Source of the DNA: Phaseolus vulgaris
Lineage: Eukaryota; Streptophyta; Magnoliopsida; Fabales; Fabaceae
Assembly (NCBI RefSeq): GCF_000499845.2
Contig: NC_023750.2
Span: 9,259,845-9,323,844 of the forward strand
DNA length: 64,000 nt
Reading direction: 5' to 3'
The notes below the pieces were generated by a model. The model saw only the letters and a program-made list of their open reading frames with translations, ran no database searches and was not told where the DNA came from. How positions within the stretch are numbered: the stretch's first letter is position 1; each line of letters begins with the position of its first letter. A program made the translations under genes and the position numbers. Positions 44,831 through 55,354 of this stretch are shown here, in pieces.

Positions 44831-45498
44831 TGATGGCATTCCTTTGAGCTCTTCTTTGATTTTGATGATGATGGGTGCGGAAGCTTAGTGGAGGAGAGTG
44901 GAACAAGGCCTTCCTAGGAAGTGTGGGTGCCCTGAAGGTGCATGAGGAGTAGTGAGGGTTGGAGTGGTTCGGCCATCTCCATTTGAGGGTGAAGATTGAA
45001 GACTAACAACCTAATTCTAGAGAGAATTTGGCAAGGGAGTAATTTGAATGGCACTTGGGCAGCATTTCATTACTCAAAATAGTCTTGCAAATACATGAGT
45101 CAAGCCCTCTTATCTATAGTGTTTAGAGGGCTGGAAATTCAAAAGAAAGTGGAGGGAAATTCAAATGAGAAGCATTTGAATTTGGAGCCAATTCCTAGTC
45201 ACAAGGAAAGTGTGACTTGGTTTCTTTTTTTTGGCACCTCCTAAATCTACACCTACACCTTCTTTTTATGTCTCATGGAAGGTGTGGCTTAGCTTTATAC
45301 ATTTGCACCTCTTATATTTATATCTACGCCTCCCTTTATGTTCTACTAAAAATACTCAAAAGTAATTACAAAAGAAAGACATTCAATGATGTTTAGTTGG
45401 CCCATATCTTCTATTTGTTGGGCTTAAGCTGAAGCTTGAACTTGTATTTGGGCTTGGGCTTGGGCTTTTTCTATCATGGGCTTGGGCCTCTTCCATCA
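44831..45498 (-). repeat. Left LTR (668 bp), minus orientation
   Basis: On the minus strand it begins TGATGGAAGAGGCCCAAGCCC at 45498, after the purine tract AAGAAGGAGGGGA, and ends GGAATGCCATCA at 44831. U3 is rich in GCCCAA repeats, unlike the right LTR. Confidence 0.88.
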
Positions 45499-46704
45499 TC
45501 CCCTCCTTCTTGAGAGGATCTGTCCTCAGATCTACAAGTTTGATCTCGAACAACAGCCTTATTCTTATTTTGAAAACTAGGTTCGTCCTCCAGGATCAAA
45601 TGTCCATCTCTGTGAGTCATCAAACAAATCAAATGAGTTAGTTGGAGCAATTGTATAAAAATCATCTTTAGGAAGTTGCCATTCCTTTCGTTTTTCTTTT
45701 GTTTTTGGCAACTTCTCATAATATTTCTCTATTTGTTGTTGTACTTGTTCTTGAATCCTCTCATGCATTTTTTTATCAAATTCTGCTTTTGTAACTCCTT
45801 CCTTATGCACAAAGGTATGTGTATTAGGAATGGGCAATAAATCTAAAGGAATAAGAGGATCAAACTCATATACAACTTCAAATGAAGAAATGTTAGTAGT
45901 CTTGTGAACTACTTTATAATTATCCCTAGAGTTGTGATTGTCTCTCATGATTACTCTAAGCATAGTAGAAAGAATGATAATTTCAACTTCATTTTGGCCA
46001 TTTGTTTGAGGATGATAAGAAATTGAAAAGTTCAACTTAGTTCCAAGTTTTTCCAAAAGAATCCTCAAAAAATGGTTTTCACATTTTGGTTCTTTATCTA
46101 ACACTATGCTTGGAGATAAACCATAAAGTCTTATCACTTCTCTAAAGAAGAGCTTACCCATAACCATAAAATTAGATTCAAACCCTTTTGTTGTCCTATG
46201 AAGCTCTAATATAAAATCTAGGCTTATATCTTCCCATGGAACATTTGCAAAAGGTGAAGGATTATAGAGTTCATGAGACATTGCCTTAATTTTAGTTTTA
46301 AAACAAGAAATGCATCTAGGGTAATGTCTTTGAACATCGTTTCTCATGGGTGACCAAAAGAATTTTCTTTTCAAAAGCTCTAGAATGTTATCAACTCTAA
46401 ATTGGCCCATGAGTTCTCCTTCATGAAAAATTTCTCTTTTATTTGTGAAGGTAGTCTCGTTGGTACAACCATTGATCATGGAAATTTTAACACTTTGCAA
46501 TGGTTGTCTCAATAAGACATAACAAGTTTCTTTAGGCACTACCTCACATAAAAATTTATCTTTGTAGATGCCTATAGATAACTTGACCTTCAGTTGTTGG
46601 TGATATCTTAGTACATATTCAAAATAATTTACTACCTTTTTGTCTAGGCAAGGGCAGCAACAAACACATACTAAATACACCACACACATTGGAAGGCCCA
46701 ACAA
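45499..46704 (-). pseudogene. Defective gag-pol of the left partner: protease joined to integrase
   Basis: A single 375-residue frame (46704-45577) begins with a piece of protease (LSIGIYKDKFLCEVVPKETCYVLLRQPLQ) and passes directly into the integrase zinc region (HEGELMGQFRVDNILELLKRKFFWSPMRNDVQRHYPRCISCFKTK). RT and RNase H are therefore deleted in frame. The integrase core keeps WEDISLDFILELHRTT, with the first Asp present. It then lacks about 25 residues (the [12 protein letters not shown] segment), and has VLDKEPKCENHF for the second Asp motif and HPQTNGQNEVE with the Glu. The C-terminus changes frame near 45700. The long intact frame of a deleted gene suggests a defective member copied as such. 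Confidence 0.82.
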
Positions 46705-46744
46705 AGAAGAGACAACAAAGGAAGTGCAAATAGAAAATCAACAA

Positions 46745-47226
46745 AGGGAGTTCCATCTAATTTCTTTGCAACTTAGCTCTTGTTAATTACTTGTTAATTA
46801 CGCAATTAGACGGTGAGTGTATCTTCAAGGGCTCCAAGTGTCCAAGAAGCCTCACCTAGGGCCAACTAGTTTAAAACTATCTTGCTTAGCTTTTGTTAAT
46901 TGTTTTAATTACATCAATTGCCTTAGTTAGCTACGCTTGTTTTGCTTTGCTTTTGTATTGTTTAAGCTTTGCTAATTTTGCTTGGGTTGTAGATAACTTG
47001 CATTGTTTCTTGCATTAAAAATTTGATTTCTCCAACTTCATTGTGTTTTAAGTGGTTTACCAAGAGAAAGATTTGTGTGAAGATCTTGAGGGATAGTTTT
47101 TGGCTAAGGCAAGACTTCGTATTTAAGTAATCCATTGTGACTCACCTCTCTTACCTGGAAAACTACCTTCTTTAACTTCCCTCATTTTTCTCAAAGTAAA
47201 ACATTTCTAGACACAAAGTTCTAGTC
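46745..47226 (+). other. Leader of the right-hand chromovirus
   Basis: T-rich, uncoded sequence upstream of gag. The 5' LTR and primer site expected before it are absent. The head-to-head join with the left partner lies at about 46710-46745. Confidence 0.65.
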
Positions 47227-50200
47227 ATGTCTTCTCATTCTTCAAAGTCTATGGAAAGTGATGTGAAATCCATCAAATCCCTTTTGAAACAACTTGCCAA
47301 GGATGTTCAATTAATTTGCTATAGACAATTGGAGAACGAGTCTAAAATCAATGAACTAACTAGAGCAAAGGAAGAGAAATCACAAAATTCCAAAAAAACT
47401 CATACTCATGCATCACATTCCAAAGATAATGAGTCTCTAGGGGAGGAAAGCCTTAGAATCAATGATTACTACCAACCACCCCCTAGAAAATATAGGCAAA
47501 AGGAGCAAGAGGGCCCAAGGGAGGTTAGGGTAGACCTACCTCATTTCCATGGTAAGGAAAACGTAGAAATTTACCTAGATTGGGAAATGAAAGTAGAGCA
47601 ACTCTTTGCTTGCCATAGGGTGAGTGAAGAACGCAAGGTACCCTTAGCCACCCTTAGCTTCCAAAGGAATGCCATGTATTGGTGGACCTCTTTCGAAAGA
47701 GAAAGATGTCTTCATAGGGAACCTCCCATTGAGTATTGGAATGACCTTAGGGGGGCCCTAAGACGTTGACACATACCCTCATACTACCATAGGGAGTTAA
47801 TGGACAAGCTCCAAAGACTCCAACAAAAGAATATGAGTGTAGAGGAGTATAGGCAGAAAATGGAGCTTTATATGATGAGAGCATCTATTAGAGAATAGGA
47901 GGACACCACCATAGCAAGATTCCTTAGTGGCCTCTCTCTTGAGATAAGAGATAGGGTAGAACTCTTTCCCTACCAAGACTTGAATGACTTGGTTCAACTT
48001 TGCATTGAAGTTGAACAACAAAATTTGCGCAAAACTTCAAGTCAAAGGGTGGGTTCATACTCTAGCTTTTATCCCAAGAAAGACTATAAGAGGGAGGGTA
48101 GCACATCTAGAGAAAAACCAAAGGAAACTACCAAGCCCTTAGCAAAAGATGCCTCCACCCCACCCATCCGAACTAGGGACGTTAAGTGCTTTAAGTGCTA
48201 TGGAAGAGGGCATGTGCAAGCACAATGCCCAAACCAAAGGACTTTGTTTTTAAAAGGTGTAGACGAATACACTAGTGGTGAGGATGAGCCAAATGAGAGA
48301 GAGGAAGGGGGAGAGGATGAGAAGGTAGCTCCATTAGAGGGAGAATTGTTAATGATTAGGAGAACCCTCAACAATCAACCTAGCACATCCATGGAAACAC
48401 AAAGGGAGAACATCTTTCATACAAGATGTAATGTTTTAGAAAATATATGTTCCCTCCTTGTGGATAGTGGATCTAGTTGCAATTGTTGTAGTGCTAGAAT
48501 GGTTGATAAGCTTAATCTACAAGTAGTTCCTCACCCAAAACCTTACAAATTACAATGGATTAATGAAAATGGGGAACTAAGTGTAGATAAGCAAGTGGAA
48601 ATCAAGTTTTCCATAGGGAACTACAAAGACAAGGTTTTATGTGATGTAGTACCTATGGAAGCTTGCCACATCTTATTAGGGAGACCATGGCAATTTGACA
48701 AGAAAACCTTGCATGATGGTCTCACTAACGAGATTTCCTTCACCCATAAGCATAGGAAGTTTGTACTTAGTCCTTTACCACACTCTCAAGTGGTAAAAGA
48801 CCAAATACAAATGAAACATAAGAGTGATGAGGAAAACAAAAAAAAAAGAGTGCTAGAAAAAGAGAAAATCCTTAGGGATAGGAAGGCGTGGGAGAAGAGT
48901 GTTCCTTCCCACAAGGTTGCTCAACAAGAAAAGCCTTTTGAAAACATCTTGGAAAATTTGCTTCTTGTTGAACAACCTAGCCTAATCTTTTGTAAGGGAA
49001 CACTTGCATGCACTGCCACAAGTAATGAACCCATGAGTCTACCTCCTAAAGTGGAAAATCTTTTAAGTGAATTTGAAGATATATTCTCTAATGAGGGACC
49101 CATTGGACTCCCTCCCATTAGAGGTATAGAACATCAAATTGACTTCATTCTGGGGGCAAGCCTACCAAATAGGCCCGCTTATAGAACTAACCCCGAGGAA
49201 ACCAAGGAGATAGAGTCACAAGTTCAAGACTTGTTGGAGAAGGGTTGGGTTCAAAATAGCCTAAGCCCTTGTGTTGTACCTGTCTTGTTGGTGCCAAAAA
49301 AAGATGGAAAATGGCGTATGTGTTGTGATTGTAGAGCAATCAACAACATCACCATCAAGTATAGACATCCAATCCCAAGGCTTGATGACATGCTTGATGA
49401 GTTACATGGGTCAACCATATTTTCTAAAATTGACCTTAAAAGTGGATATCACCAAATTCGAATCAAAGAGGGTGATGAATGGAAAACCGTTTTTAAGACC
49501 AAGTTTGGATTATATGAGTGGTTGATAATGCCCTTTGGACTCACTAATGCCCCTAGTACATTCATGAGGCTCATGAATCATACCTTGAGGGATTGTATAG
49601 GTAAATACGTAGTAGTTTACTTTTATGATATCTTAGTGTATAGCAAAACCCTAGAAGACCATCTAAGTCACCTTAGGGAAGTTCTTCTAGTGCTTAGGAA
49701 AAATAGTTTATTTGCCAATAGTGATAAGTGCACCTTTTGTGTAGATAGTGTAGTTTTTCTAGGTTTCATAGTTAACAAAAGGGGGGTGCATGTTGACCCC
49801 GAGAAGATCAAAGCCTTCCAAGAGTGGCCAACTCCGCAAAATGTAAGTGATGTAAGAAGTTTCCATGGGTTTGCTAGCTTTTATAGAAGGTTTGTACCTA
49901 ATTTTTCAAGCTTAGTTTCCCCTTTAAATGAACTTGTCAAAAAATATGTTGCATTTTGTTGGAGTGATAAGCATGAGCAAGCCTTCCAAAGGCTAAAGGC
50001 TCAACTCACCAATGCACCAATTCAAGATCTCCCAAATTTTTCTAAAACCTTTGAGATAGAGTGTGATGCATCGGGAGTGGGCATAGGTGCGGTATTGTTG
50101 CAAGGTGGACACCCCATTGCATATTTTAGCGAAAAACTCCATGGTGCCACCCTCAACTACCCCACCTATGACAAAGAGCTTTATGCTCTTGTGCGAGCCC

Positions 50201-51957
50201 TAAAGACTTGGGAACACTACCTTGTGTCCAAAGAATTTGCAATCCATAGTGATCACGAGTCTTTAAAGTATTTAAAGGGTCAGCACAAGCTCAACAAGAG
50301 ACATGCTAAATGGATGGAGTTTCTTGAACAATTTCCTTATGTAATCAAATACAAGAAAGGAAGCACCAACATAGTGGCCGATGCTCTCTCAAGGCGACAT
50401 GTACTCTTTTCAAAATTAGGTGCCCATATTCTTGGATTTGATCACATAAGAGAGCTTTATCAAGAGGATCAAGAATTTTCATCCATCTATGCCCAATGTC
50501 AACATAGGGCACAAGGAGGTTACTATGTGGCCGAGGGATATCTTTTAAAAGAAGGAAAACTTTGCATTCTCCAAGGCACACATAGGAAGCTCCTTGTCAA
50601 GGAATCACATGAAGGGGGACTCATGGGCCATTTTGGAGTTGATAAGACTCTAGATCTTTTGAAAGAAAAATTTTATTGGCCACACATGAGAAAGGATGTC
50701 CAAAGACATTTCTCTAGATGCATATCATGTTTAAAAGCAAAGTCTAGAACAATGCCTCATGGACTCTACACCCCTTTGCCAATTGCAAATGCTCCTTGGG
50801 AAGACATTAGCATGGACTTCATTTTAGGACTCCCTAGGACTACAAGAGGCCATGACTCTATCTTTGTGGTAGTGGACCGTTTTAGCAAAATGACCCATTT
50901 TATTCCTTGCCACAAGGTAGATGATGCTCAAAATATTTCTAGACTCTTCTTTAGAGAAGTGGTGAGACTCCATGGTAAACCTAGAAGTATAGTATCCGAT
51001 AGAAATCCCAAGTTCATAAGCCACTTTTGGAAAACTCTTTGGGGCAAACTTGGAACAAGACTACAATTTTCAACTTCTTGTCATCCTCAAACGGATGGCC
51101 AAACCGAAGTAGTCAATAGATCTCTTGGAACTATGCTTAGGGCTATCATGAAGGGAAACCACAAATCTTGGGATGAGTACCTTCCCCACATTGAGTTTGA
51201 TTACAATAGAGTAGTCCACAAGACTACTAATGCTTCTCCTTTTGAAGTTGTATATGGATTTAATCCTCTCACACCTATGGATTTGTTACCTCTTCCTAAT
51301 CCACAAGAATTTGTGCATAAGGAAGGAGTAATCAAAGCCGATTTTGTGAAGAAAATGCATGAGAAGATTAAAATCCAAATACAACAACAAAACGAAAAGT
51401 ATGCAAAATACAACAATAAACGGAAGAAAGAAATAATTTTTGTGGAAGGAGACTTAGTTTGGCTTCACCTTCGAAAAGACCGATTTCCAACTCAAAGGAA
51501 GTCCAAACTAAGTCCCCGAGGTGATGGACCCTTCCAAGTCCTCAAGAGAGTCAACAACAATGCATACAAATTGGATCTACCTCTTGAATATGGAGTACAT
51601 GATACTTTTAAAGTAATTGATCTATCTCCATTTGTAGGTACCAATGAAGACGAGGACGACATGGATTTGAGGACAAATCCTTTCCAAGGGAGAGGGGATG
51701 ATGGAATAGGGCCAAGCTCAACACCCCATGAAAGACAAGAGCCAAATCTAGACTGTCTAGAGCCAAGAGAAGAGCTTCTAGCACAAGGTGGAGAGTGTCT
51801 AGCACAAGGTGGAGAGCGTCTAGAAGGAAGGGGAGAGCGTCTAGGACCTATTACTAGGTCCATGACCAAGCTACGGATAGGAGACATGGGCCAAGCTACG
51901 GATGGGAGAGAAAGCAACTTGTATATGCTACATGAAGGCCCATTAAGGGTAGCTTAG
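47227..51957 (+). pseudogene. Chromovirus gag-pol in one frame, nearly intact (2 nonsense codons, RT active-site change)
   Basis: One reading frame of 1577 codons runs from ATG 47227 to the stop at 51955. It is broken only by TGA at 47767 and TAG at about 47899, both in gag. Domains in order: capsid (LPHFHGKENVEIYLDWEMK, WWTSFERER), zinc knuckle [14 protein letters not shown] (48187-48228), protease [12 protein letters not shown] (about 48457), RT ([27 protein letters not shown]), RNase H ([37 protein letters not shown]), integrase zinc region ([24 protein letters not shown]), core ([43 protein letters not shown]), then [23 protein letters not shown]'s YxDD reads YFYD at 49618-49629: the first Asp is Tyr. 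No ordinary chromodomain follows. Lineage likely CRM-like (inferred). Confidence 0.9.
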
Positions 51958-52417
51958 TATTAAGTGTAGTGTAAATAGCATAAACTTGATTCCATGAGCC
52001 TTGACCTAGATTTGGCAAAGATATGGTCACGTTCAAGGATTCTCCACTAGGTCGGCCATGTCCTCCATGTGATGTAATTTGCATTTCATTTTGATTAGCA
52101 TTAGGGTTGCATTATGATCCTCCTTAGCCTATAAAAGGAAGAGCCAACACCTTGTATTGGCAAGACTATTTTGAGTAATGAAATGCTGCCCAAGTGCCAT
52201 TCAAATTACTCCCTTGCCAAATTCTCTCTAGAATTAGGTTTTTAGTCTTCAATCTTCACCCTCAAATGGAGATGGCCGAACCACTCCAACCCTCACTACT
52301 CCTCATGCACCTTCAAGGCACCCACATTTCCTAGGGAGGCCTTGTTCCACTGTCCTCCACTAAGCTTCCGCATCCATCATCATCAAAATCAAAGAAGAGC
52401 TCATAGGAATGACATCA
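51699..52417 (+). repeat. Right LTR (719 bp); its U3 also encodes the gag-pol C-terminus
   Basis: It begins TGATGGAATAGGG right after the purine tract CCAAGGGAGAGGGGA (51684-51698) and ends GAATGACATCA. The gag-pol frame runs 86 codons into it (to 51957). It includes short tandem repeats, CTAGCACAAGGTGGAGAG-like, at about 51778-51845 encoding [25 protein letters not shown]-like CCTATAAAAGG lies at about 52130. Confidence 0.88.
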
Positions 52418-53332
52418 CAAATCGTCCCAATTAGACACGACTCTGTCATGTCATAATGAAGTCGTGCCAACTTCGCACGACTTCTACCACGTCATTTTTT
52501 TTTAATTTTATTGTTTATATATTGGGCAGTAAGTTATGTAATGTTAAAAATTAATTTGATACATAACTTTCTAAGAGTGTTAGTTTTAAGGAACAAAAAA
52601 TTTGATAATCGTGTATGGATCATGTCCGACGCCATTAAATATCAAGATATCAAAAAAATTGCATACATGAGACATTAAATATCAAAATATACTTTTTGGC
52701 TAGTGGGAAACCATGTCCAGCGGCAATGTCCTCAGGAGTTAATGGCTCAAAGTTTGAATAAGCTGATTATCCAAACATGATGCATACACGATTATCCAAT
52801 TTTTTGTTCCTTAAAACTAACACTCTTAAAAAATTATGTATCAAATTAATTTTTAACATTAGATAACTTACTACCCAATATATAAACAATAAAATTTAAA
52901 AAAAAAATATGTGGCAGAAGTCGTGCCAATTTAGTATGACAGGGCAGAAGTCGTGCCAAGTTGGCACGACTTCAGTATAACATGACAGAGTCGTGTCTAA
53001 TTGGAACAATTTGTGCATATGAAGTCGTGCCGAATTGGCACGACTTGCCTAAATTTGTAATTTTTTTTAAACGGACCCCATTTTGGTAAAAAGCAAAAAA
53101 AATAACCCCATCATGGTGAAAAACCCCCCGGGTTCAGGACGGTATTAATAAAATATGCAAATCTTGCAATTACAAGGGCTCAAACACCTCCTCTAGGGAG
53201 GGTTCGACTTCAATATTGTCCCCCTGGCCTTCTACATTATTTGCATTGTCCTCTTCGTCTTCATCGACCGATATGAATTTTCCATCTATGATATCTTTAT
53301 TCATATCATATCGGTCGTCTTCTAGAGGAACA

Positions 53333-53823
53333 TGATAGAACAGTGGGAATAACAGTTAACTATTCTATCATTAACTATGAATTAACTAAGAGCTACAGAA
53401 TACTAAACTAGATTTAACTATCAACTTTTCTTCCTTCTTTCTATTTCCAAAATATCTCACTTATATAGGTGAGAATTAGGTTAATATATTTATTGGGCTT
53501 ACATGCTATTGGGCCTCCTAACATTACTATCTGCTCCAAAAAAACACTTTGTCCTCAAAGTGTGACCTTAGTATTAGTTGGACTGGTGTACGTGAGGTGT
53601 ATTGGAGCTGGCACGGGGTGCAGAAATAGTTTGGGGGTGCAGGAATAGTTTGGGCCGCGAAGGGTGAATTGGGCTTGGTATTGGGTGTTGGGTTATTAGG
53701 GTTGGTAGGAGGAATTGCTGGTGCGTTAGGGTTTTGGGAGAGGGGGTGCAGCTTCAGGAGTAGGGTTTGGAGTGGGTGGATGGCGCCGTTTGGGATTTAG
53801 GAGGGCAGGGCGCCGCTGCTGAA

Positions 53824-53854
<31 letters not shown>

Positions 53855-54591
53855 TAAACCATCTTTGGTGCTCTAATGGATACGAAGGAGGAAGGTGTTG
53901 GAGGTGGCATTGAGCGGTGTGGCGGCGGCGATTTGGGCAGTGTAATTTCAGGTGGGCGGCACGGCTAGAGTGCTTGTCGTTGAACGAAGTGGAGCTCGGT
54001 GAGCGACATTTGGGCTGCAGACGCTGTTGCGGCGTGTGTCTTCGTGCGCGTGGATGTTGGCGGCATTGGGTGGCGCGGCGGTTTGAGCGTGAGCGGTGTT
54101 GTGGCGTCTGACCTGGTATGTAACGTGGTGTACGCGGAGGCTTGCGATGCTGGGCGGCACGACGGTTGAGGCGCGGGCGCTGTTGCGGCGTGTGTCCTGG
54201 CGTGGAGGCTGGCGGCACTGAGCGGTGCAGAGGGGGAACTGTTGCGGCGCTGGTGGAGTTGTGCTAGTGTTGGAGTCGCTGGTGGGGATTTTTAGGGTTT
54301 CTTCCATAGCAGATAAGCACTTTAGAATGGAGTTTAGTATTTGATTTAGGTCTTTTGTTTGTGTTTGAGGAGGCATGGAGAACGTGAATGAAAGCACCAT
54401 TCATAGAACAGTGGGAATAACAGTTAACTATTCTATCATTAACTATGAATTAACTAAGAGCTACATAATACTAAACTAGATTTAACTATCAACTTTTCTT
54501 CCTTCTTTCTATTTCCAAAATATCTCACTTATATAGGTGAGAATTAGGTTAATATATTTATTAGGCTTACATGCTATTGGGCCTCCTAACA
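53333..54591 (-). mobile_element. Small LTR retroelement (1259 bp, 191-bp LTRs), TSD GAACA
   Basis: Direct repeats 53333-53523 and 54401-54591 (191 bp each) differ at only a few positions I could see. GAACA flanks at 53328-53332 and 54592-54596, and the Tat sequence AGAGGAACACGATGG rejoins across it. On the minus strand the LTR begins TGTTAGGAGGCCC. Inside are an ORF and a 3' segment with GAGGACAAAGTGTTTTTTTGGAGCAGATAG before the LTR, as in larger gypsy elements. It is probably a deletion derivative of one. Confidence 0.9.
53948..54400 (-). CDS. Pro/Arg/Ala/Gln-rich ORF in the small LTR element
   Basis: A 150-codon frame starts directly after the LTR. A more natural start is the ninth codon (ATG at 54376-54374), giving MPPQTQTKDLNQILNSILKCLSAMEETLK, a helical, gag-like N-terminus. 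The rest is low-complexity (Thr/Pro/Gln/Ala/Arg/His) and contains two diverged copies of an ARAHTPQQR-like segment, matching internal repeats in the DNA (TGTTGCGGCGTGTGTC near 54023 and 54181). Local GC content is far above the surroundings. I recognise no domain. It may be a gag remnant followed by repeat-expanded filler. Confidence 0.45.
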   Translation of the reverse strand: MVLSFTFSMPPQTQTKDLNQILNSILKCLSAMEETLKIPTSDSNTSTTPPAPQQFPLCTAQCRQPPRQDTRRNSARASTVVPPSIASLRVHHVTYQVRRHNTAHAQTAAPPNAANIHAHEDTRRNSVCSPNVAHRAPLRSTTSTLAVPPT

Positions 54592-55354
54592 GAACACGAT
54601 GGAAAAAGGCGTCTGACAGAGACTTTGGTAGAAACAATTCTTGCTTATACGTAGAATAAAATATTGACACTTCTCCAACTCAACGGATAGTGTCTTCTCT
54701 TTCTCTACGACCTCACTCTCTATCTTGGCAAGGTTGGCCTTCCCCGCCTCAACCTCAGCCTTCAAGACGACCACCTCCTTCTTTGCCTCGTCAGCCTCAC
54801 TTGTGACTAGGTGCAGTTTCTCATCCAGCGGCCCCATGGTTTCTAGTGTAGCCTTCAACGAATTAGAAGATTCGTTCAGCTCAGCTTTCAGTTTAGCCAC
54901 CACAGGTCGAGTTTCTCTCCAGCTCTTCTTTCAGTGTTCGGCCGATTACTAACAAATGGTTGTGCAACTTGGCCAATTCCGCACCAAATCACTTGTGGGA
55001 CAACCACTATGCTTTCTTCCTCGGGAGTCATCGCCACTTGAATGCCTTGGACCAACTAACGATGTTGGCCGAGCATGGAAGGTTGACGAGAGGAGGGTCC
55101 AGCCTCAGCACGTTGTTGGGCGGATTTGGTCGGACGACCTCTCTTCTTCGAGTTTATTGGGGCACAGTCGTTTTAGGAGGCACCACGTCGACAGGAGGGA
55201 CTGAGTTTCGCGTCCCAACCAGTTTGAAACTACTTTGTTTTCTCATGGCTGCTTGTCGTCTTCATTGTTTAGATAATTAGCAGATTCTGGATCTACCAGA
55301 GACATGATTGTTGCAAAACACAAACGAATTAAACATCTTGTTAACATAATAAAA

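Larger units (their letters stand above)
44831..52417. mobile_element. Mirror-ended chromovirus insertion: two inverted LTRs, U5 ends outward, TSD CAAAT
   Basis: Left: a minus-oriented LTR (44831-45498) followed inward by a purine tract and a deleted pol. Right: a plus-oriented gag-pol and LTR (51699-52417). Both outer ends are U5 tips (..ATGACATCA / ..ATGCCATCA). CAAAT flanks at 44826-44830 and 52418-52422. The other MULE arm shows the empty site (GCACAAATTGTTCCAATTAGAC near 53008-52985 reversed). Neither partner has a 5' LTR or primer site: the two 5' sides meet near 46710-46745. The LTRs agree closely in R-U5 but differ in U3, so two different family members contributed. Confidence 0.9.
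44712..53126. mobile_element. Foldback Mutator-like (MULE) element with 9-bp TSD CCCGGGTTC, carrying a nested retroelement
   Basis: CCCGGGTTC flanks at 44703-44711 and 53127-53135. The left terminus reads GGGATTTTAATCATGATGGGG and the right terminus, reversed, GGGTTTTTCACCATGATGGGG. The inverted repeats are long: left arm 44712-44830 plus 52423-52627 (about 320 bp), right arm 52773-53126 (about 354 bp), with a loop of about 145 bp. The right arm has about 30 bp extra, from duplication of the GGCACGACTTCTGCC motif. No transposase is present, so it is non-autonomous. The 9-bp duplication, GGG tip and long arms fit the Mutator superfamily. Without the retroelement it is about 820 bp. Confidence 0.88.
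53170..55340 (-). pseudogene. Antisense ORF of Tat element C, truncated, split by a small LTR element
   Basis: On the minus strand, 55300-54900 is broken middle sequence. 54903-54597 holds the coiled coil (VAKLKAELNESSNSLKATLETMGPLDEKLH.. and LEKCQYFILRISKNCFYQSL). After the small insertion (53333-54591), 53332-53170 gives the acidic tail (DDRYDMNKDIIDGKF, SVDEDEEDNAN) ending at TAA 53172-53170. It matches element A's antisense ORF part by part. The N-terminal half is deleted together with the start of the 3' LTR. Plus-strand frames at 54725-55280 are its shadows. Confidence 0.75.

Noticed and set aside
35153..52417. Inverted LTR structures as assembly artefacts
   Set aside because: Target duplications match on both sides, and the empty sites can be read from other sequence in the window (Tat/copia junction; opposite MULE arm). 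Still worth a long-read check.
54725..55280. Plus-strand frames of 75-106 codons
   Set aside because: Shadows of the antisense Tat ORF, which aligns with element A on the minus strand.
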